From Ephemerocybe angulata (taxonomy: Eukaryota > Basidiomycota > Agaricomycetes > Agaricales > Psathyrellaceae), in contig JAACJK010000007.1 in the NCBI GenBank assembly GCA_013368325.1, positions 62,001-126,000 on the forward strand: a stretch of 64,000 bases of DNA, read 5' to 3'. Position numbers and translations under genes: made by a program. Below the pieces are notes generated by a model that was not told where the DNA came from, made no database searches, and saw nothing but the letters and a program-made list of their open reading frames with translations. Below, one piece after another: positions 45,067-60,003 of the stretch (position 1 is its first letter; the number at the start of each line of letters is the position of its first letter).

Positions 45067-47471
45067 ATGGCTCAACAACGGACACAACTCTGGGCCGCCG
45101 AGGCTGACATCGACGAGGATATCGACCTCAACCTCGCCATCGGAACCTATGCCCAGAACGACTATGAGGAGGGTGCGTGGAAGCATCCCTTCCGTTTGGT
45201 TTGGTATTAACGAATCTACCCTCTTCAGCATCCCTGCAGCAGCCCATCGCTGATGCGACCCTTCAGGCCATGCAAGCCCATCTGAGCCAGCAGAATGCGT
45301 TTGCCCAGATTCCCGATGCTGTGAAGGCGGTGAGTGAACCAGGTTCCCGGTCTGAACACAACATTGATCCCTGGACAGTTCATCGTCCACTTTCACCAAG
45401 CCGTCCTCGATAACAACCTCGCTGAGATCACCATCGCCTACGAGAGCGGCTGGAACAAGTTCACCGAAAAATTCTACGCCAAGACGGAGTGGCCCGAGGC
45501 TGAGCTCATCGCTCCTTTGGTGAACGACGGTGCGTTCGATTTACGCGCGCGATGTCTTGGGGTTTCTCATCGGAATTGCATCCTACAGATCCCATCTTCC
45601 TTATCCTCTATCGCGAGCTCTACTACCGCCACGTCTACTCCAGACTCCAGCCCAACATCGATGACCGATTCCACTCCTTCGAGAACAGCTGCGAGCTCTT
45701 CAACTACCTCCTTAGTGCGTCTCCTCAACCCCGAATCGTGTCGTCATGCTGATCCTGCCTGCAGACTCTGACGGCCCTGTGCAACTCGAGCTCCCTGAGC
45801 AGTGGTTGTGGGACATCATCGACGAGTTCATCTACCAGTACCAAGTCTTCTGCTCCTGGAGATCCAAGGTCAAGTCGAAGACCGAGGACGAGCTGGTTAT
45901 GTTGGCGGAAGGCGGCCCTGTATGTTTGATCCACTTTATCTTTGCCATAGTTTCTAACTATCCCCCAGCAGGTTTGGAGCTCGTACAGTGTGCTCAACGT
46001 CCTCTACTCCCTCATGCAAAAGTCGAAGATCAACGAGTACATTGCTGCCCAGCGCGAAGGCAAATCCGCTGAGGAGATCGCGTTAGTTTTCTCCATAACT
46101 GCTAAATAGCCAGTCAACTGACCCTCTTTTCGCAGTGAAATCGTCGGTGAATACGGCCAGCGCCCTCTTTACCGCCAACTTGGGTACTTCAGCATCGTTG
46201 GCCTGCTCCGAGTCCACGTCCTCCTCGGTGACTTCACCCTCGCGTTGAAGGTCATGGACAACATCGAGCTCAACCAAAAGGTTAGTCGGATGGCTTACTT
46301 TTGCATGCCGTCTTGTGTACTAACTTTTCTGTAGAGCCCCTTCACTCGCGTCACTGCGTGTCATGTCACCACCTACTACTACGTCGGATTCTGCTATATC
46401 ATGCTCCGCAGATACCCTGATGCCATCCGCACCTTCGTCACTATCCTTAACTTCATCATGCGCATGAAGCAGTACCACACTCGCAGCTACCAGTACGACC
46501 AGGTACGTCCAATCCTATTCCTCTAACACGGCGGGATACTTAACCTGTAGGCAGATCAGCAAAACTGCTGACCGCATGTACGCGCTGTTCGCTATGTGCC
46601 ATGCCCTCTCGCCCAGCCGATTGGACGACAACATTGCGAACATTGCCAAGGAGCGATTCGGCGAGCAGTACGCCAAAATGTCCAAGGGAGGGTGAGCATC
46701 GGTAGGCAGCATCCGACGCTCAATCATGAACTGACAATTTCGTGAATATCAGAGAGGACGCTCTCGCTTCCTTCGAGGAGCTCTTCCTTTACGCCTGCCC
46801 CAAGTTCATCAACGCCAACTCACCTCCCTACGACGACCCCGCCGCCATCCAGAGCCTCCTCGCCCCACCCACCCCTGCCGAAGCCTCCGCCGTCGACGGC
46901 TCATCGCAGCTCGACGCTACGCACCGCCACCTGCAGCTCTTCCTCTCCGATGTTGCGGCGCAGTCCCAAATCCCGACTCTCCGCAGCTTCTTGAAGCTGT
47001 ACACGAGCCTTGGCGCGCCGAAACTCGCGAACTTCTTGGATGCGGACGAGGAGGAGATGGTGCAGGAGATGATGGTGGTCAAGCAGGCGAGCAGGAGCTT
47101 TAGCCGTGTGCCGGGTTCGTCAAGCCCTGGACTTTTGGATGGAGAGACGATTACGACGAGTGATTTGAACTTTGTTATTGCTGAGGTGCGTTCCTTTCGC
47201 TTACCTGCTCGGTGTATTGGGAATGGAGTAAGCTGACTGGTGCTGAATGGTGTTGTAGAACATGGTGCATATCACGGAGTCGACTGTTGGACGCCGCTAC
47301 GCCGGCTGGTTCATCAAGAACACCGAACGGACGCAGAAGATTTTGGATGACCTCAAGACCATGCCGCTTCCTGCGACCAGGGCTCCTGGGCAGCCTCAGC
47401 AGCAACCCCAGCAGCAGCAGCAGCAGGGACAGAGGGAGTCAAAGAAGGTCGGTTGGGCTAAGACCGCTTAA
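45067..47471 (+). CDS. EIF3L: Eukaryotic translation initiation factor 3 subunit l
   Basis: Eleven exons (45067-45172, 45229-45329, 45379-45529, 45589-45714, 45765-45919, 45972-46081, 46136-46280, 46335-46502, 46555-46691, 46753-47185, 47259-47471) give 614 codons. The protein follows eIF3l from end to end: an acidic N-terminus, [60 protein letters not shown] and the PCI-type C-terminal region ending near [20 protein letters not shown]. Family knowledge: eIF3l is a non-core subunit of the eIF3 complex that scaffolds the 43S pre-initiation complex in the cytosol; budding yeast lacks it, while filamentous fungi and animals keep it. The tail has a short glutamine/proline-rich stretch ([12 protein letters not shown]). 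The start gives the expected acidic N-terminus. Confidence 0.95.
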
Positions 47472-47908
47472 TTTGTCGACTTTTCTGTGCACATCCTCTT
47501 TCTTTCTTGTGTCGCCTTTCTCGCTGCGTTTCTGTTTGCTTCGGTAGATGAACGGGAGAATTTTGAATCTGTTTTGTATCTGACATGTGCTCGATTAGCG
47601 CCGAGTGAACTTGGTGACCACGCAGAGGTTCTCTGCTTTCCGGATTTATCCTCAGTCAGCCTTTCAGCCTTTCTGTCGCTCACCAAAAGGGTCGCCATCT
47701 TTATGGGTCTTTTCAAGTCCGATATTAAATGAGCTCCGGGAGAACAAGAACACATGGCCGAATCCAGGTGCTTGGAGCCGATGACTGTCGTATCTTGGGC
47801 GCTTATCTTCCTGCCCATCGATGAAAAGTTATACTTTAGAGTTATAAAGACTCTCCGGGACGGGATTTTTTTGTTTCAAGGCCAACACTTTCAGCTTCAA
47901 GCTAGATC
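47472..47908. other. Spacer between EIF3L and GTPase copy C
   Basis: This contains the EIF3L 3' end and the promoter of copy C. An open frame from 47754 runs into the P-loop region of copy C, but it is better explained as leader plus intron. No other feature was seen. Confidence 0.45.
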
Positions 47909-50213
47909 ATGGTGCAAGGAATTTCCGGAACTGAAGATTCATATCTGGTGTTGTAGGTCCACCTTCTTGAATTCTGCGATGGCTCGTGGACTGACGGTGC
48001 ATGCTCTTACTAGTGTCATTGGTCCATCTGGATCTGGAAAATCCACTGTACGCTAGTGTTATCTGTTCCCAAAAGGATTGATGACTTGATGCTCTGCAGT
48101 TCATCAACACCATTCTAGGCAGCGATGTTGCTCCAGTTGGATCCGAAGTGGATTCTTGCACAGACCACATCGAAGAGTACCACTACGCATTACCAAGTGG
48201 AAAGACGGTCGTGTTTGTCGATACTCCAGGATTTGATGGCCATTTTCCAGAAGGAAAATCCCTGAGCCGCGAGGACGTTTTTGGGATGGTTTCGGATGTA
48301 GCCTCATCGCGGTCAGTCAGCTCGTATCAACGACTAGCCTCGATCTTGGCTCATGAAATGGGGTTTTTCTAGCAAATCTCCCATCTCATATGTCTTTTTT
48401 ATCCAAGGGGTGATAGGCGATGGTCTAATGGAAACCTTTGAAGGGCGTGCTAAGCGGGTATTCGATGCGCTATGCTCTGGTACGGGGATCGTCGTTATCA
48501 CTACCTTCTGGGACCTAGCCTCCGCTGAAGACTCGGGATCTGGCCTCACCGATGACGAAGCCAATGAAGTGGAACAGGCACTATATACTGGAAGCAGCTT
48601 GCTCGAGCGTCTACGGGACCAAGATGATAGTAGTCTGAATGTCGTCAGCTTCCATCGCTCTGGTCTAGCTCCTGATCAGGACAACCCCGTGGCCAACTAC
48701 ATCTCCCCGAAGGAATTCATTCTCAAGCTTTTCGACGAGTTCAACGCCGATTCTGGAGCAGAGCGGCATCCCAAGATAACGCCTCCCAGCCCTTCCAAAA
48801 CGCTTTCTCCCGGGCAGTCTGTGTTGCAGCTGGCGGTCGATAGCGAATCGAACACGGTAAGCAATTCAATCCTCTAATCGTATCTAAAGCTTATGAGATC
48901 AGGGTTCTCCGAAGACCAGTGTCCCAGAATCTCCTCGGGCAGTAATGGACCTTCCCTCGCCGCCCCAAAATCACGAGGCTCCTTCCGCAACCACCGATGA
49001 ACTGATTGGCGCCGAGAATGCTGATGGGCGCTTCTCCGAAGACTCAGCGGATCTTCAAGCAGAGAAAGATGATTTGGCCCGAGTACTTGCTGAGGCTCAA
49101 CTGGAATCGGCTCAGAAGGCCAATGAAATTGAATCCTTGACCAGGGAAAAGGATACGCTCTCCCTTCGCCTGCGAGAGTTGTCGAGTATTCAAGCAGAAC
49201 GCGACCAAGCCTCGGCAGAATCCGACCAACTTCGAAGTCAGAACTTGGCAGTGACTCAGGAGCTCAAGGAAACTGTAGCTTCGTCCGATGAAGAACGTGC
49301 TCGTCATTCTGAAGAGTTAGCAAGCATACGTTTGGAAAAGGAGGAAACGGCTCGAAGTCTCGCTGAAGCCAAATCCCTTTTGGCAGATAAAGCAGCCGAA
49401 TTGGCCAAGGAACGAGATGAACATGGGGTGCGGTTGAAGAAGAAGACGGAAGAGCTGGCCGCACTTCGAGCAGAGCTGGATGGACTCTCAGCAGATAGCG
49501 AGCTGATTCGAACGCAAAACCAGAGGTTGGAACACGAACTCAAGGGTGCATTAGCCTCGATCAAGGAGGAAAGTGCCCGTCATGCAGAAGAACGTCTGAG
49601 ATTTCAGGCCGAGAAGGAGAACCTAGAACAAGAGCTGGCTGAAGCCAAGGAGCTTGTGCAGGACGATTCATTCACTATCGAGCTGATGAGCGAGTTGGAA
49701 GACGTACGAGACGAACGCGACGCTCTTTCGACGCAATGTGACGAACTTCGGAAGGAGAAAGCGAAATTAGATCAGGATCTCAAGACCGCACTGGCTTGTG
49801 TTGCCGAGGCAGAGAAGCTTCGGCCAGAGCTAGAATGTCTACGAGTTCGTGGGCAACAGCTCGTTCAGCAGTCAGAGGAAGCAGATCAGAGGATCTTCAA
49901 ATTCCGCGAGCGGCAGACAGATAAGAGATGGGTAGCAGCTCGATTGGAGGAATTGATGCTGGAGGAGCGGCTTACGAAGGAGATAGAGAGCTTGGCCGCC
50001 CAGGAGAAAACACTAGACATGCAGATTTCCTTAGTTGAGCCTGACGAGGGGCAGGAAGAAGAAGGCGACATGTTGTTTTCTATGTTCGGGGACACGCTTT
50101 CTTCGCTCCGTCAAGGGCTCGTGGAGGAGAAGGATATTGTGACTAAGTCACTGGTGTCAAAGGGACAGGAACTGGAAGAGGCCAAAGTAAGGATGAAAGA
50201 GATGGACTCTTAG
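47909..50213 (+). CDS. P-loop GTPase-like protein with coiled-coil C-terminus, copy C
   Basis: Five exons (47909-47949, 48014-48047, 48100-48311, 48373-48856, 48903-50213) give 693 codons. Exons 1-4 match copies A and B in phase, and exon 2 is again 34 nt and carries the P-loop. Motifs: VVIGPSGSGKST (G1), DSCT, FVDTPGFD (G3), VITTFWD (G4-like) and a coiled coil from about residue 275 to the end, with heptads such as LRSQNLAVTQELKETV. It is more diverged from A and B than they are from each other, and lacks the short separate linker exon. An alternative start is ATG 47979, reading straight into VIGPSG without intron 1. I prefer the spliced start because A and B both have an intron at that point. 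Role unknown. Confidence 0.78.
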
Positions 50214-50393
50214 GTATGCGACAAAGTTCAATCTTGTTGCTGGTCTGTGTAGGATACTATGCAATCTAAACGAGAGCTCTTCTTCAAATGGTGGAAGTTC
50301 AGATTATGCTCAGGAGTCAGACTCAGTCCTGATTCCTCAGGCATGCTGCGGCCTGCCCGGGTGAAAAGATAAGTGGGCGAAGCAAAAGTATGG

Positions 50394-50473
50394 TGCATTA
50401 AGAGGGAATCGAACCCCCGGCGGGTCGAGCTAGCGGATGGCAACGACCCAGGTTACCACTACCCCATTAATGC
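50394..50473 (-). tRNA. tRNA-Gly (GCC) with a 9-nt intron
   Basis: On the minus strand the gene is base-for-base the same as the tRNA at 27112-27191, including the 9-nt intron. Anticodon GCC is at 50441-50439, the B box GGTTCGATTCC is intact, and an AAAA run follows on the plus strand side (T run on the coding strand). It starts 181 bp downstream of GTPase copy C. Confidence 0.93.
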
Positions 50474-51690
50474 TCGATACATATATCCGAGCTCGGCTTG
50501 CCTCGTATAGACGAAGCTTGTGTCTCTTTTCTATGTAGTGGTGGCAAAGTGAAGGAATGCTTTGGAAGAGTGGATTGAACGAGTTCAAAGGCGCGTTCGC
50601 GATTTCAACCTCCGGAAAATGCGTTCGTGAAGGATCACGTGTCCGGCTGCCCTGGCGCATGCCGAGCCTCCAGGCGCTTGGTGAGAATGATTGGGCGCTT
50701 GATGTCAATATGGCTCGAGGCATGCAAGCACCACGCTGCTTCCCCTGAGCACTCAAAGCGAGGCTCACAGATAGCTGTGAGATACTCTGAGCCACTCAGT
50801 GGAACGGTGCTACAGTCTTGATCTTACTACATGCTGCGCTGAGCACTTCCAGAATAGAAAGGGGCGTTCCACTACGATGCACTGCACTGGCTACGATCGG
50901 TCCGCATTAAAACGAAGACTGACACATATCTCCTTAAAACATGCGATGGCGAACCAGAAGCCACCCACATCACAGCAGCCCACACACCGATCGAACGTTA
51001 ACGCCATTTTGGGGCTCTCTACGACGAAGCTGTTCGGCTCCTCCAATCCACTTCATTCGTCTTCCACAGATAATCTGAACCCGGTACCCTGGCTACATAG
51101 CTGGTTGACGCCTGCGATAACGCGGACCAGGCCAGCCACCGTGTTGTTCAAGAGCAGACTGGTAGCCACTGACTAACTCGATCGGCGCCCACAGTGCGTC
51201 AGCCGCGCCCGGACTCGCCACTCATGATATAAAGCGGCAAGTTTCTCTTTCTTTCCCCCATCGCAGGTCCATAACTCTTCCCCTTACACCACTTTCTCCA
51301 GTAGCGGCACTTCATGGCGAGTCGTTCTTACTTGGCAACGTCTCACTCTTGACTAACATGCTGTTGACGATAGATTAGCTCCGCACCCTCGCCACTTAAC
51401 GGACCATATCCTGCCCTCCAAGTGGCGTAGGCTCCATTGGTCGCGCCGCCCGAGGGCAGCGATGCTACGCCCCCCCACAGTCTGTCCTGTACCGGCCCTG
51501 CACTATCGTTCATCTCCTTACTGATCCCGGCTTCCGTCTAGGATGTCCATCGTGAACTTCGTGTCTACTCTCAGCCTCCATCGGCAGTTAGCAACGCCCG
51601 CAGGTACCGCAGAACAGTCGAATGTGGAGCAACGAGTGCTACATCCCGCCTCTTCAAGAAATTTAAACGGCCCTGAGCTTGTGGGCGACC
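50474..51690. other. Region with no firm gene
   Basis: The only frame worth noting is a 76-codon one at 50946-51176 (+), starting MANQKPPTSQQPTHRSNVNA. Its composition is protein-like, but it has no recognised family, so it is not called as a gene. Confidence 0.35.
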
Positions 51691-51962
51691 CTCTAATATT
51701 GATCAAAGTTCGTGTCACCCTCCTTGCGATAACCCCCTCTAACCCATGCCCCAGTCATGAACCTCAAAAGGCGACTTCTCAAAACCTTGATAAAGTTCGT
51801 GCCACCCCTCCTCGCGTTACCCCCCTCTAACCCATGCCCCAGACACGAAGAACCCCAAACGTAGCGCAAACGCTCGCAACATCTCGGCGACTGCCCCTCT
51901 AAATATTGATTAAAGTCCGTATGACCCTCCCTTGCACAAACCTCCTCTAACCCGCGCCCAGA
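51691..51962 (+). repeat. Three diverged direct repeats of about 62-70 bp
   Basis: Units at 51691-51754, 51781-51842 and 51893-51962 share the pattern TTGATNAAAGT[T/C]CGT, then [G/A]CCCTCC, then CCTCTAACCC[A/G][T/C]GCCC. They are spaced by 26 and 50 bases of unrelated or further diverged sequence. They end just before the 180-bp duplication and may be part of the same mobile or tandem structure. Confidence 0.7.
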
Positions 51963-52035
51963 TACAAACATGCCCCCCAAGCGGCCTCAAGCCCAATCAA
52001 ACAGCCGAAGAAGCCCCCCCACACTCGACCCCCAA

Positions 52036-52395
52036 CCCACCCCAAAACCCACCCGCGCCCCCAAAGGGGGCGCACAGTCCCGCGACGCCGCGTCCCACTC
52101 GCAAGTCGTCACATCTACTTACCAGTACTGTGGCGATGAGTCGGCGCATTAAAGCCCCGCGGGCCGAGTACGATTCCTAAGCGTTGGAGAGTCGTACTTG
52201 GGGTGTTTCTTTCTCCCCACCCCAAAACCCACCCGCGCCCCCAAAGGGGGCGCACAGTCCCGCGACGCCGCGTCCCACTCGCAAGTCGTCACATCTACTT
52301 ACCAGTACTGTGGCGATGAGTCGGCGCATTAAAGCCCCGCGGGCCGAGTACGATTCCCAAGCGTTGGAGAGTTGTACTCGGGGTGTTTCTTTCTC
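52036..52395 (+). repeat. Two tandem copies of a 180-bp unit
   Basis: Copy 1 is 52036-52215 and copy 2 is 52216-52395, aligned with no gaps and only three mismatches seen. Each unit contains AACCCACCCGCGCCCCCAAA near its left end and the stretch GCGCATTAAAGCCCCGCGGG. A frame from 51970 begins MPPKRPQAQ and ends in copy 1; its meaning is unclear. The near identity indicates a recent duplication. Confidence 0.93.
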
Positions 52396-53480
52396 TTTCT
52401 CTCGAAGTGGGTGGGAGCTGGGGCCTGCGACCGACTCCTTCCTCGTGCCCCCTTGCCGCGGGACTTTGGGCTTACGCTTCTTCGGAAGTAACCAAGAGCA
52501 CGTTTAAAAATTCTATTTCCCTCTCTTTCTTCTCGATAATTCTACTTCTCTCTGGTCCTGAATCCATAGACGGACTTGTTCCCGAACGTCGTAGGGTTAG
52601 CTCGATACTTTCCTGCCACCATGTAACCCTGCTTCTCAATTCTTGCTCACTCTGTAATGCCTCCAATGCAAGAGTCCACCAGGCTTTCTCCACGTTCTTC
52701 CTCTCAATGCTATCCGGCAGGGGCCTCGAACAAATGATCCCTTACCGCGGTCAACTGATGACGCGATTTTTGAGCGTCTTCCTTCTCCCCTCCATCTCCT
52801 CCCATCTCGGGACTGGTAGGCCCCCATCTACTCGACGCTCATCTATGCCCGGAGCTCTACGGCTACTCTGACAGGAAGCTAAACGATGGGCTGGCGAACA
52901 ACTACTTTGCAACTACTCGTGATCCCTTTCTGCCTGCATAGCGCCGACAGGATCCGCCCTTTGCGCCAGAAAACGAGAAGTGCGCCTGTCATAAAGGTGG
53001 CTCTTGGAACTTTGCAAACGCCGGTTTCTCTCATGGGTATGCGCAACACCACCACCACCAGCGCGCTAACACCTGCTGTCCGGTGTTAGCGCTGCGGCAT
53101 CTACACAACAAGTTCTTCAAGTCAAGGCGCCGGTTCCACGGACGATAGAAGTACCAAGGCGACATTAAGAAGGTCTACAGCAAACCGACTTTGGGATAGT
53201 TGCCGAAGAACCACCACTTTACCAGTAAAATCTGGTGTTACAGGTTTGACTTCGATGATTTCCAGGGGTAAAGGCATCGATCTGGTGACCTCTGGTGACC
53301 CTCACACAGTTGTTCTTCTCCAGGTACAGCTTGTAAGCAGACATGGTGTCTGTGAAGCAAGCAGGCTCACTCTCTAATGCCAAGAGACCTTTGGGGTGCA
53401 TAAATACGACCATTGTTTTTGGATTCAAAACATCGATCCACTCGACCGACCTCAGTGAACTCGTATTTACCTTTGGAAGA
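52396..53480. other. Region with coding debris, no intact gene
   Basis: Pieces with protein-like composition are present in different plus-strand frames, for example LYGYSDRKLNDGLANNYFAT near 52858-52917, but they cannot be joined into one reading frame. A perfect 11-bp hairpin (53063-53073 with 53082-53092) lies in the same stretch. It may be decayed transposon or gene sequence. The last 100 bases are the presumed promoter of the DUF4360-like gene. Confidence 0.35.
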
Positions 53481-54356
53481 ATGCTTGCCTCTCTTGCCTG
53501 CTTCGTTGCTCTTGCTTCCGCCGTCGCTGCAGCTCCTGCTGCCTCCTTGGCCGTTCCTGCAGGCTTCACCGTGTAAGGTCATTCGTCGTCGTAAACATGC
53601 ATGCACTGACTTCGCGTTCTGATATAGTACGGGCATTACCTTCACAGGCACAGGTTGCCCGTCCGGATCTACAATCGTTGTCAGTACAGGTATGCTTTTC
53701 TACCCTTTCAACTGTATTTCGTACCTCAACTGCTCCCCGAATAGCGGACAAGAGCGCGCACACTGCTACCTACAGCCAGTTCTATGCTGAAGGAGCCCTC
53801 GGAATTCCTGTGAGCAGCGGCCACCTCACTTGTACGGTGTCTCTCGCAGCCACAGTCCCTGCCGGATATCAATTGGGCATCCAGAAGATTGAACATGTTT
53901 GTGGCGCTTTATTCTTATGATATAGTCAAGATCTGACCCTTTTATAGCGCGGCTATGTCGAGCTCACCAGTGGCGCCAAAGTGTCCAAGTCCTCTGTATA
54001 CACCTGTAAGAGACGTGCCCTACTCAATCACCTTCATTTAAGTGACTGACCATGGCACTACTACAGTTACGGGGTCGACGACGCCGGCGACTTCCAGCGC
54101 AAACTACCTGGGCCCTGCTTCCCAAGATATCGTCACCTCCGATTCTTACACCGCTGCTACCACTATCAAGTCCCCTTGTGGCTCGAATACGGCCCTTAAT
54201 ATTGTGACTGACGTCGATTACGATACCACCGTCGCTGGCGCGTCTGGGTATATCGCAGAAGACTCCCTCGATATTGTAAGTTTCTTCCTTTCATGAGGGC
54301 GAAATACTTCTTAACGTTGCTCCCTATGATAGCACTTCCAATTCTTGTCTTGCTAA
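53481..54356 (+). CDS. Secreted DUF4360-like protein
   Basis: Six exons (53481-53572, 53628-53689, 53745-53896, 53948-54005, 54067-54275, 54333-54356) give 198 codons. A signal peptide is clear (MLASLACFVALASAVAAAPA). The mature part has the DUF4360 pattern: GTGCPSGS near residue 40, then TYSQFYAEGALGIP, LTCTVSLAATVPAGYQLGI, the central RGYVELTSGA, SPCGSNTALNI, and a C-terminal HFQFLSC. Four cysteines in these places would allow two disulfides. Family knowledge: DUF4360 proteins are small, secreted and of unknown function, common in filamentous fungi. The short last exon (24 nt) supplies the terminal cysteine. Confidence 0.88.
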
Positions 54357-55841
54357 GTGTGCTCGCCTGAGATGCCAAACTTCAGCACGAGATAGCAACC
54401 CCAATCTGTAGTCCAATGTGTACCTTCTGCTTATGAATCGACAAGAAATGTGCTCCGAATGCCTGGCGTCTTTGCCGAAAGTCGGATCCGAAAGCTGTTA
54501 CCCAGGCTCATCTGTCAAGTCTAACAAGCGCCCGTGACCAACTCAAGCGCTAAAACTACTACTTAGAAGTTTGGGACTGTCCTGGGGGTTGTGATTGGCA
54601 GCTGCCGCTGCAGCAGCCTCCTGCAGGCGCCGGAGATAGCTGCTTTGGCCTTCGTTCATAGATGTAAACCAGAATTCTTTTCATCTACTCATATTCTTGA
54701 TGGGGAGTCGTTTATTCTATCCTTTCTCCCAGTGAGGTATTTTGGACCTCCAACTTTCTTAAAGAATAACTGCGTAGGGCCGGCGGGGCGCCGGCAAGTC
54801 CCGCTACACCTCGTTGACACAGAGCCGCAAGCTTTGCAGGTTTTCCACACATAATATCCAGGGCTCATGGTAGATGCAACAAGGGAGCAGCTGTAGATGG
54901 GAGCTTACTGAGGCAGATGTGCTGGAGAGATACAGCTTGGGTTACTTGTCTGACTCAATCCGGCGTGTCTGTCCTGCGCGTAACATGTCCAAAAGAGCTC
55001 TACTAACTTAGAATTTGGTTGAGGTTCGATACGCGCTGCGTGCGCTTCGGGTCTACCTAACAACTAGTAAAAATTATGTGATTATCGAGACACACACCTT
55101 TTGAAAGTCTGGTCCCTCACTTACCTCTCGCCAACACGGAACTTGCGATTCAGTACTGACTCTCAATGGTACCCTTACCACGCACTAACGACGGACATTA
55201 TCTGCACTAATTCTGCAAATACTTTTATCAATACTTCCCAAGTCGCCAGATTTTGTACGGTGCTATGAAAAGCCTCCTAGGAGTCGGAGCTGGCACTCTT
55301 TAGAGTGCCGTTAGGATGCCTCAGCGAAGCTCACACTCGTGAAGAGAGTAGCACTCAGGATATGTATTGAGTCCTGTATTGAGTATCTTACCACCAAGGC
55401 TATAATATGGCGCTTATTTTGCGTGCTTCTCCTCATAAGATGACCAGCTTTTTTTGCGGCCTGAAGAGCTTACCGGCGCGCAGACCGCTGAGGGCAGTTC
55501 GCGATGGACAGGGGCATCTGACGCGGCGATGCGATCACCCGATTCGATGTCCGATTGAAACTCAATGACACAGCCACTTTCATTTTAGAGGGGGAAACTG
55601 GTTTAATTCGAGCTTTATAGAAACCCACTACTAACGTAGCGGGAACACTCGGCTGAGAATTTCGTGGACTCGCTTACGATCTCCTTGCATTCCATTTACT
55701 TACCACAGCGTTCAATAGTCGTGTAATCTGACCCAGTTCATGTAACCAAGTCCATGCAACGAATTGTATTGTGCCAATAAATATAATCGAATTTGTGTGT
55801 TGAATAGCTATTGGATTGAAGCATGCCGAACTATGTATGGC
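54357..55841. other. Convergent intergenic region
   Basis: This is about 1.5 kb between the DUF4360-like gene (+) and cellobiose dehydrogenase (-). No frame or repeat was recognised apart from the expected 3' ends. Confidence 0.45.
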
Positions 55842-59011
<3,170 letters not shown>

Positions 59012-60003
59012 GGTTCGAGGCGACTGGAGGAGGTAGGAGTGTGGCCACGACCTTCATAAATATGTTTTCGAGTACGGTTGGATAAAAGCGAGGTAGTTCC
59101 GTAGAAACGCGCCCGTGCAATGGCGATTCCCCTTCGAGGATCGCGATAGTCGTAATGATGCATGAATTGGCTAGCGAGAAGGGTAGTGGATGTGGCAACA
59201 GGATCATAGGGCCTCTGTAATGCTGCGGGTACTGTTCGGCGGTGAGCCCTCTCGTGATCCCTGGCGGAAAAATATCAAAGAACTTGGAGTGGATGAGCAG
59301 TGGGTGTATTGCATGGGAAGGCGCTGGGCGTGCATAATCTAGTTTGCGAGCGTGGGTGGGTATGAGAGCAGCCGTATGAGGGAGCATCCGAGATAGGGCC
59401 GCTATATTTATCCGTGGAGGTTGGACGTAGCCACGAGACTGGAAGAAGCGCGGGGCGCTCGTCTCGAGAGACATATTGGGGGGCTATGATTGGAGTTGCT
59501 ATCATTTTGGGGACAAGGGACGGTGCTTCGATGACACCTGGTTTACCCCGCAGCGAGGGTCACGGTGTGCGGGGATTTTGAGTGCTGGAAGCTGATGGCC
59601 CGTGCGACGGTGAGAGAGCCGAGCAGTACGGTGGTAGGACAGTGAGCGCCCCGAGCAGTATAGCGGTGGTCATTGCAGATATTACAGCTGGTCTCGACCC
59701 CCAGCCAGGCGTATGAGGCAGACAATGGTGGTCGAGTTGTAACACGCGTTGTTTGCGCATGTATGTCCGTTGTGTGATCGCGCCTGGACAGCGGCCGGCT
59801 GGCTGTTGGGATCGTCCTTGTGTGCTGTAGCCGACAGCAACGCAGCGCTCATCGTTCTGGCCTGTCCTCTTGGCTGTCCGCGTCTCTCCGTTCCCGCTTC
59901 TTCATCTTGACTCCAGGCGCCCCGCATACCCCGATACCCGGCCCCAGCCCCCCAGCCCAGTCCAGCTAGCCTTCCGGAATCCGCATACCCCTGCTCCTCT
60001 TAA
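59012..60003. promoter_or_regulatory. Divergent promoter region between cdh and TEM1
   Basis: This 992-bp interval separates the start codons of cdh (-) and TEM1 (+). Two sites match the SYGGRG consensus of the CreA/Mig1 carbon-catabolite repressor: CCCCGC at 59546-59551 and GCGGGG at 59569-59574, in opposite orientations 17 bp apart. Glucose repression of cdh through this pair is an inference; such short motifs also occur by chance. No other gene was recognised here. Confidence 0.35.

Noticed and set aside
47754..48056. Open frame running into the P-loop of GTPase copy C, suggesting a longer N-terminus
   Set aside because: Copies A and B both have a short first exon and an intron just before VIG. 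The spliced ATG at 47909 reproduces that plan, and the extra 75 residues look like leader sequence.
59560..59760. Similar CCGAGCAGTA phrases near 59617 and 59651, considered as a repeat element
   Set aside because: They are two short copies only and too small to call a repeat family.
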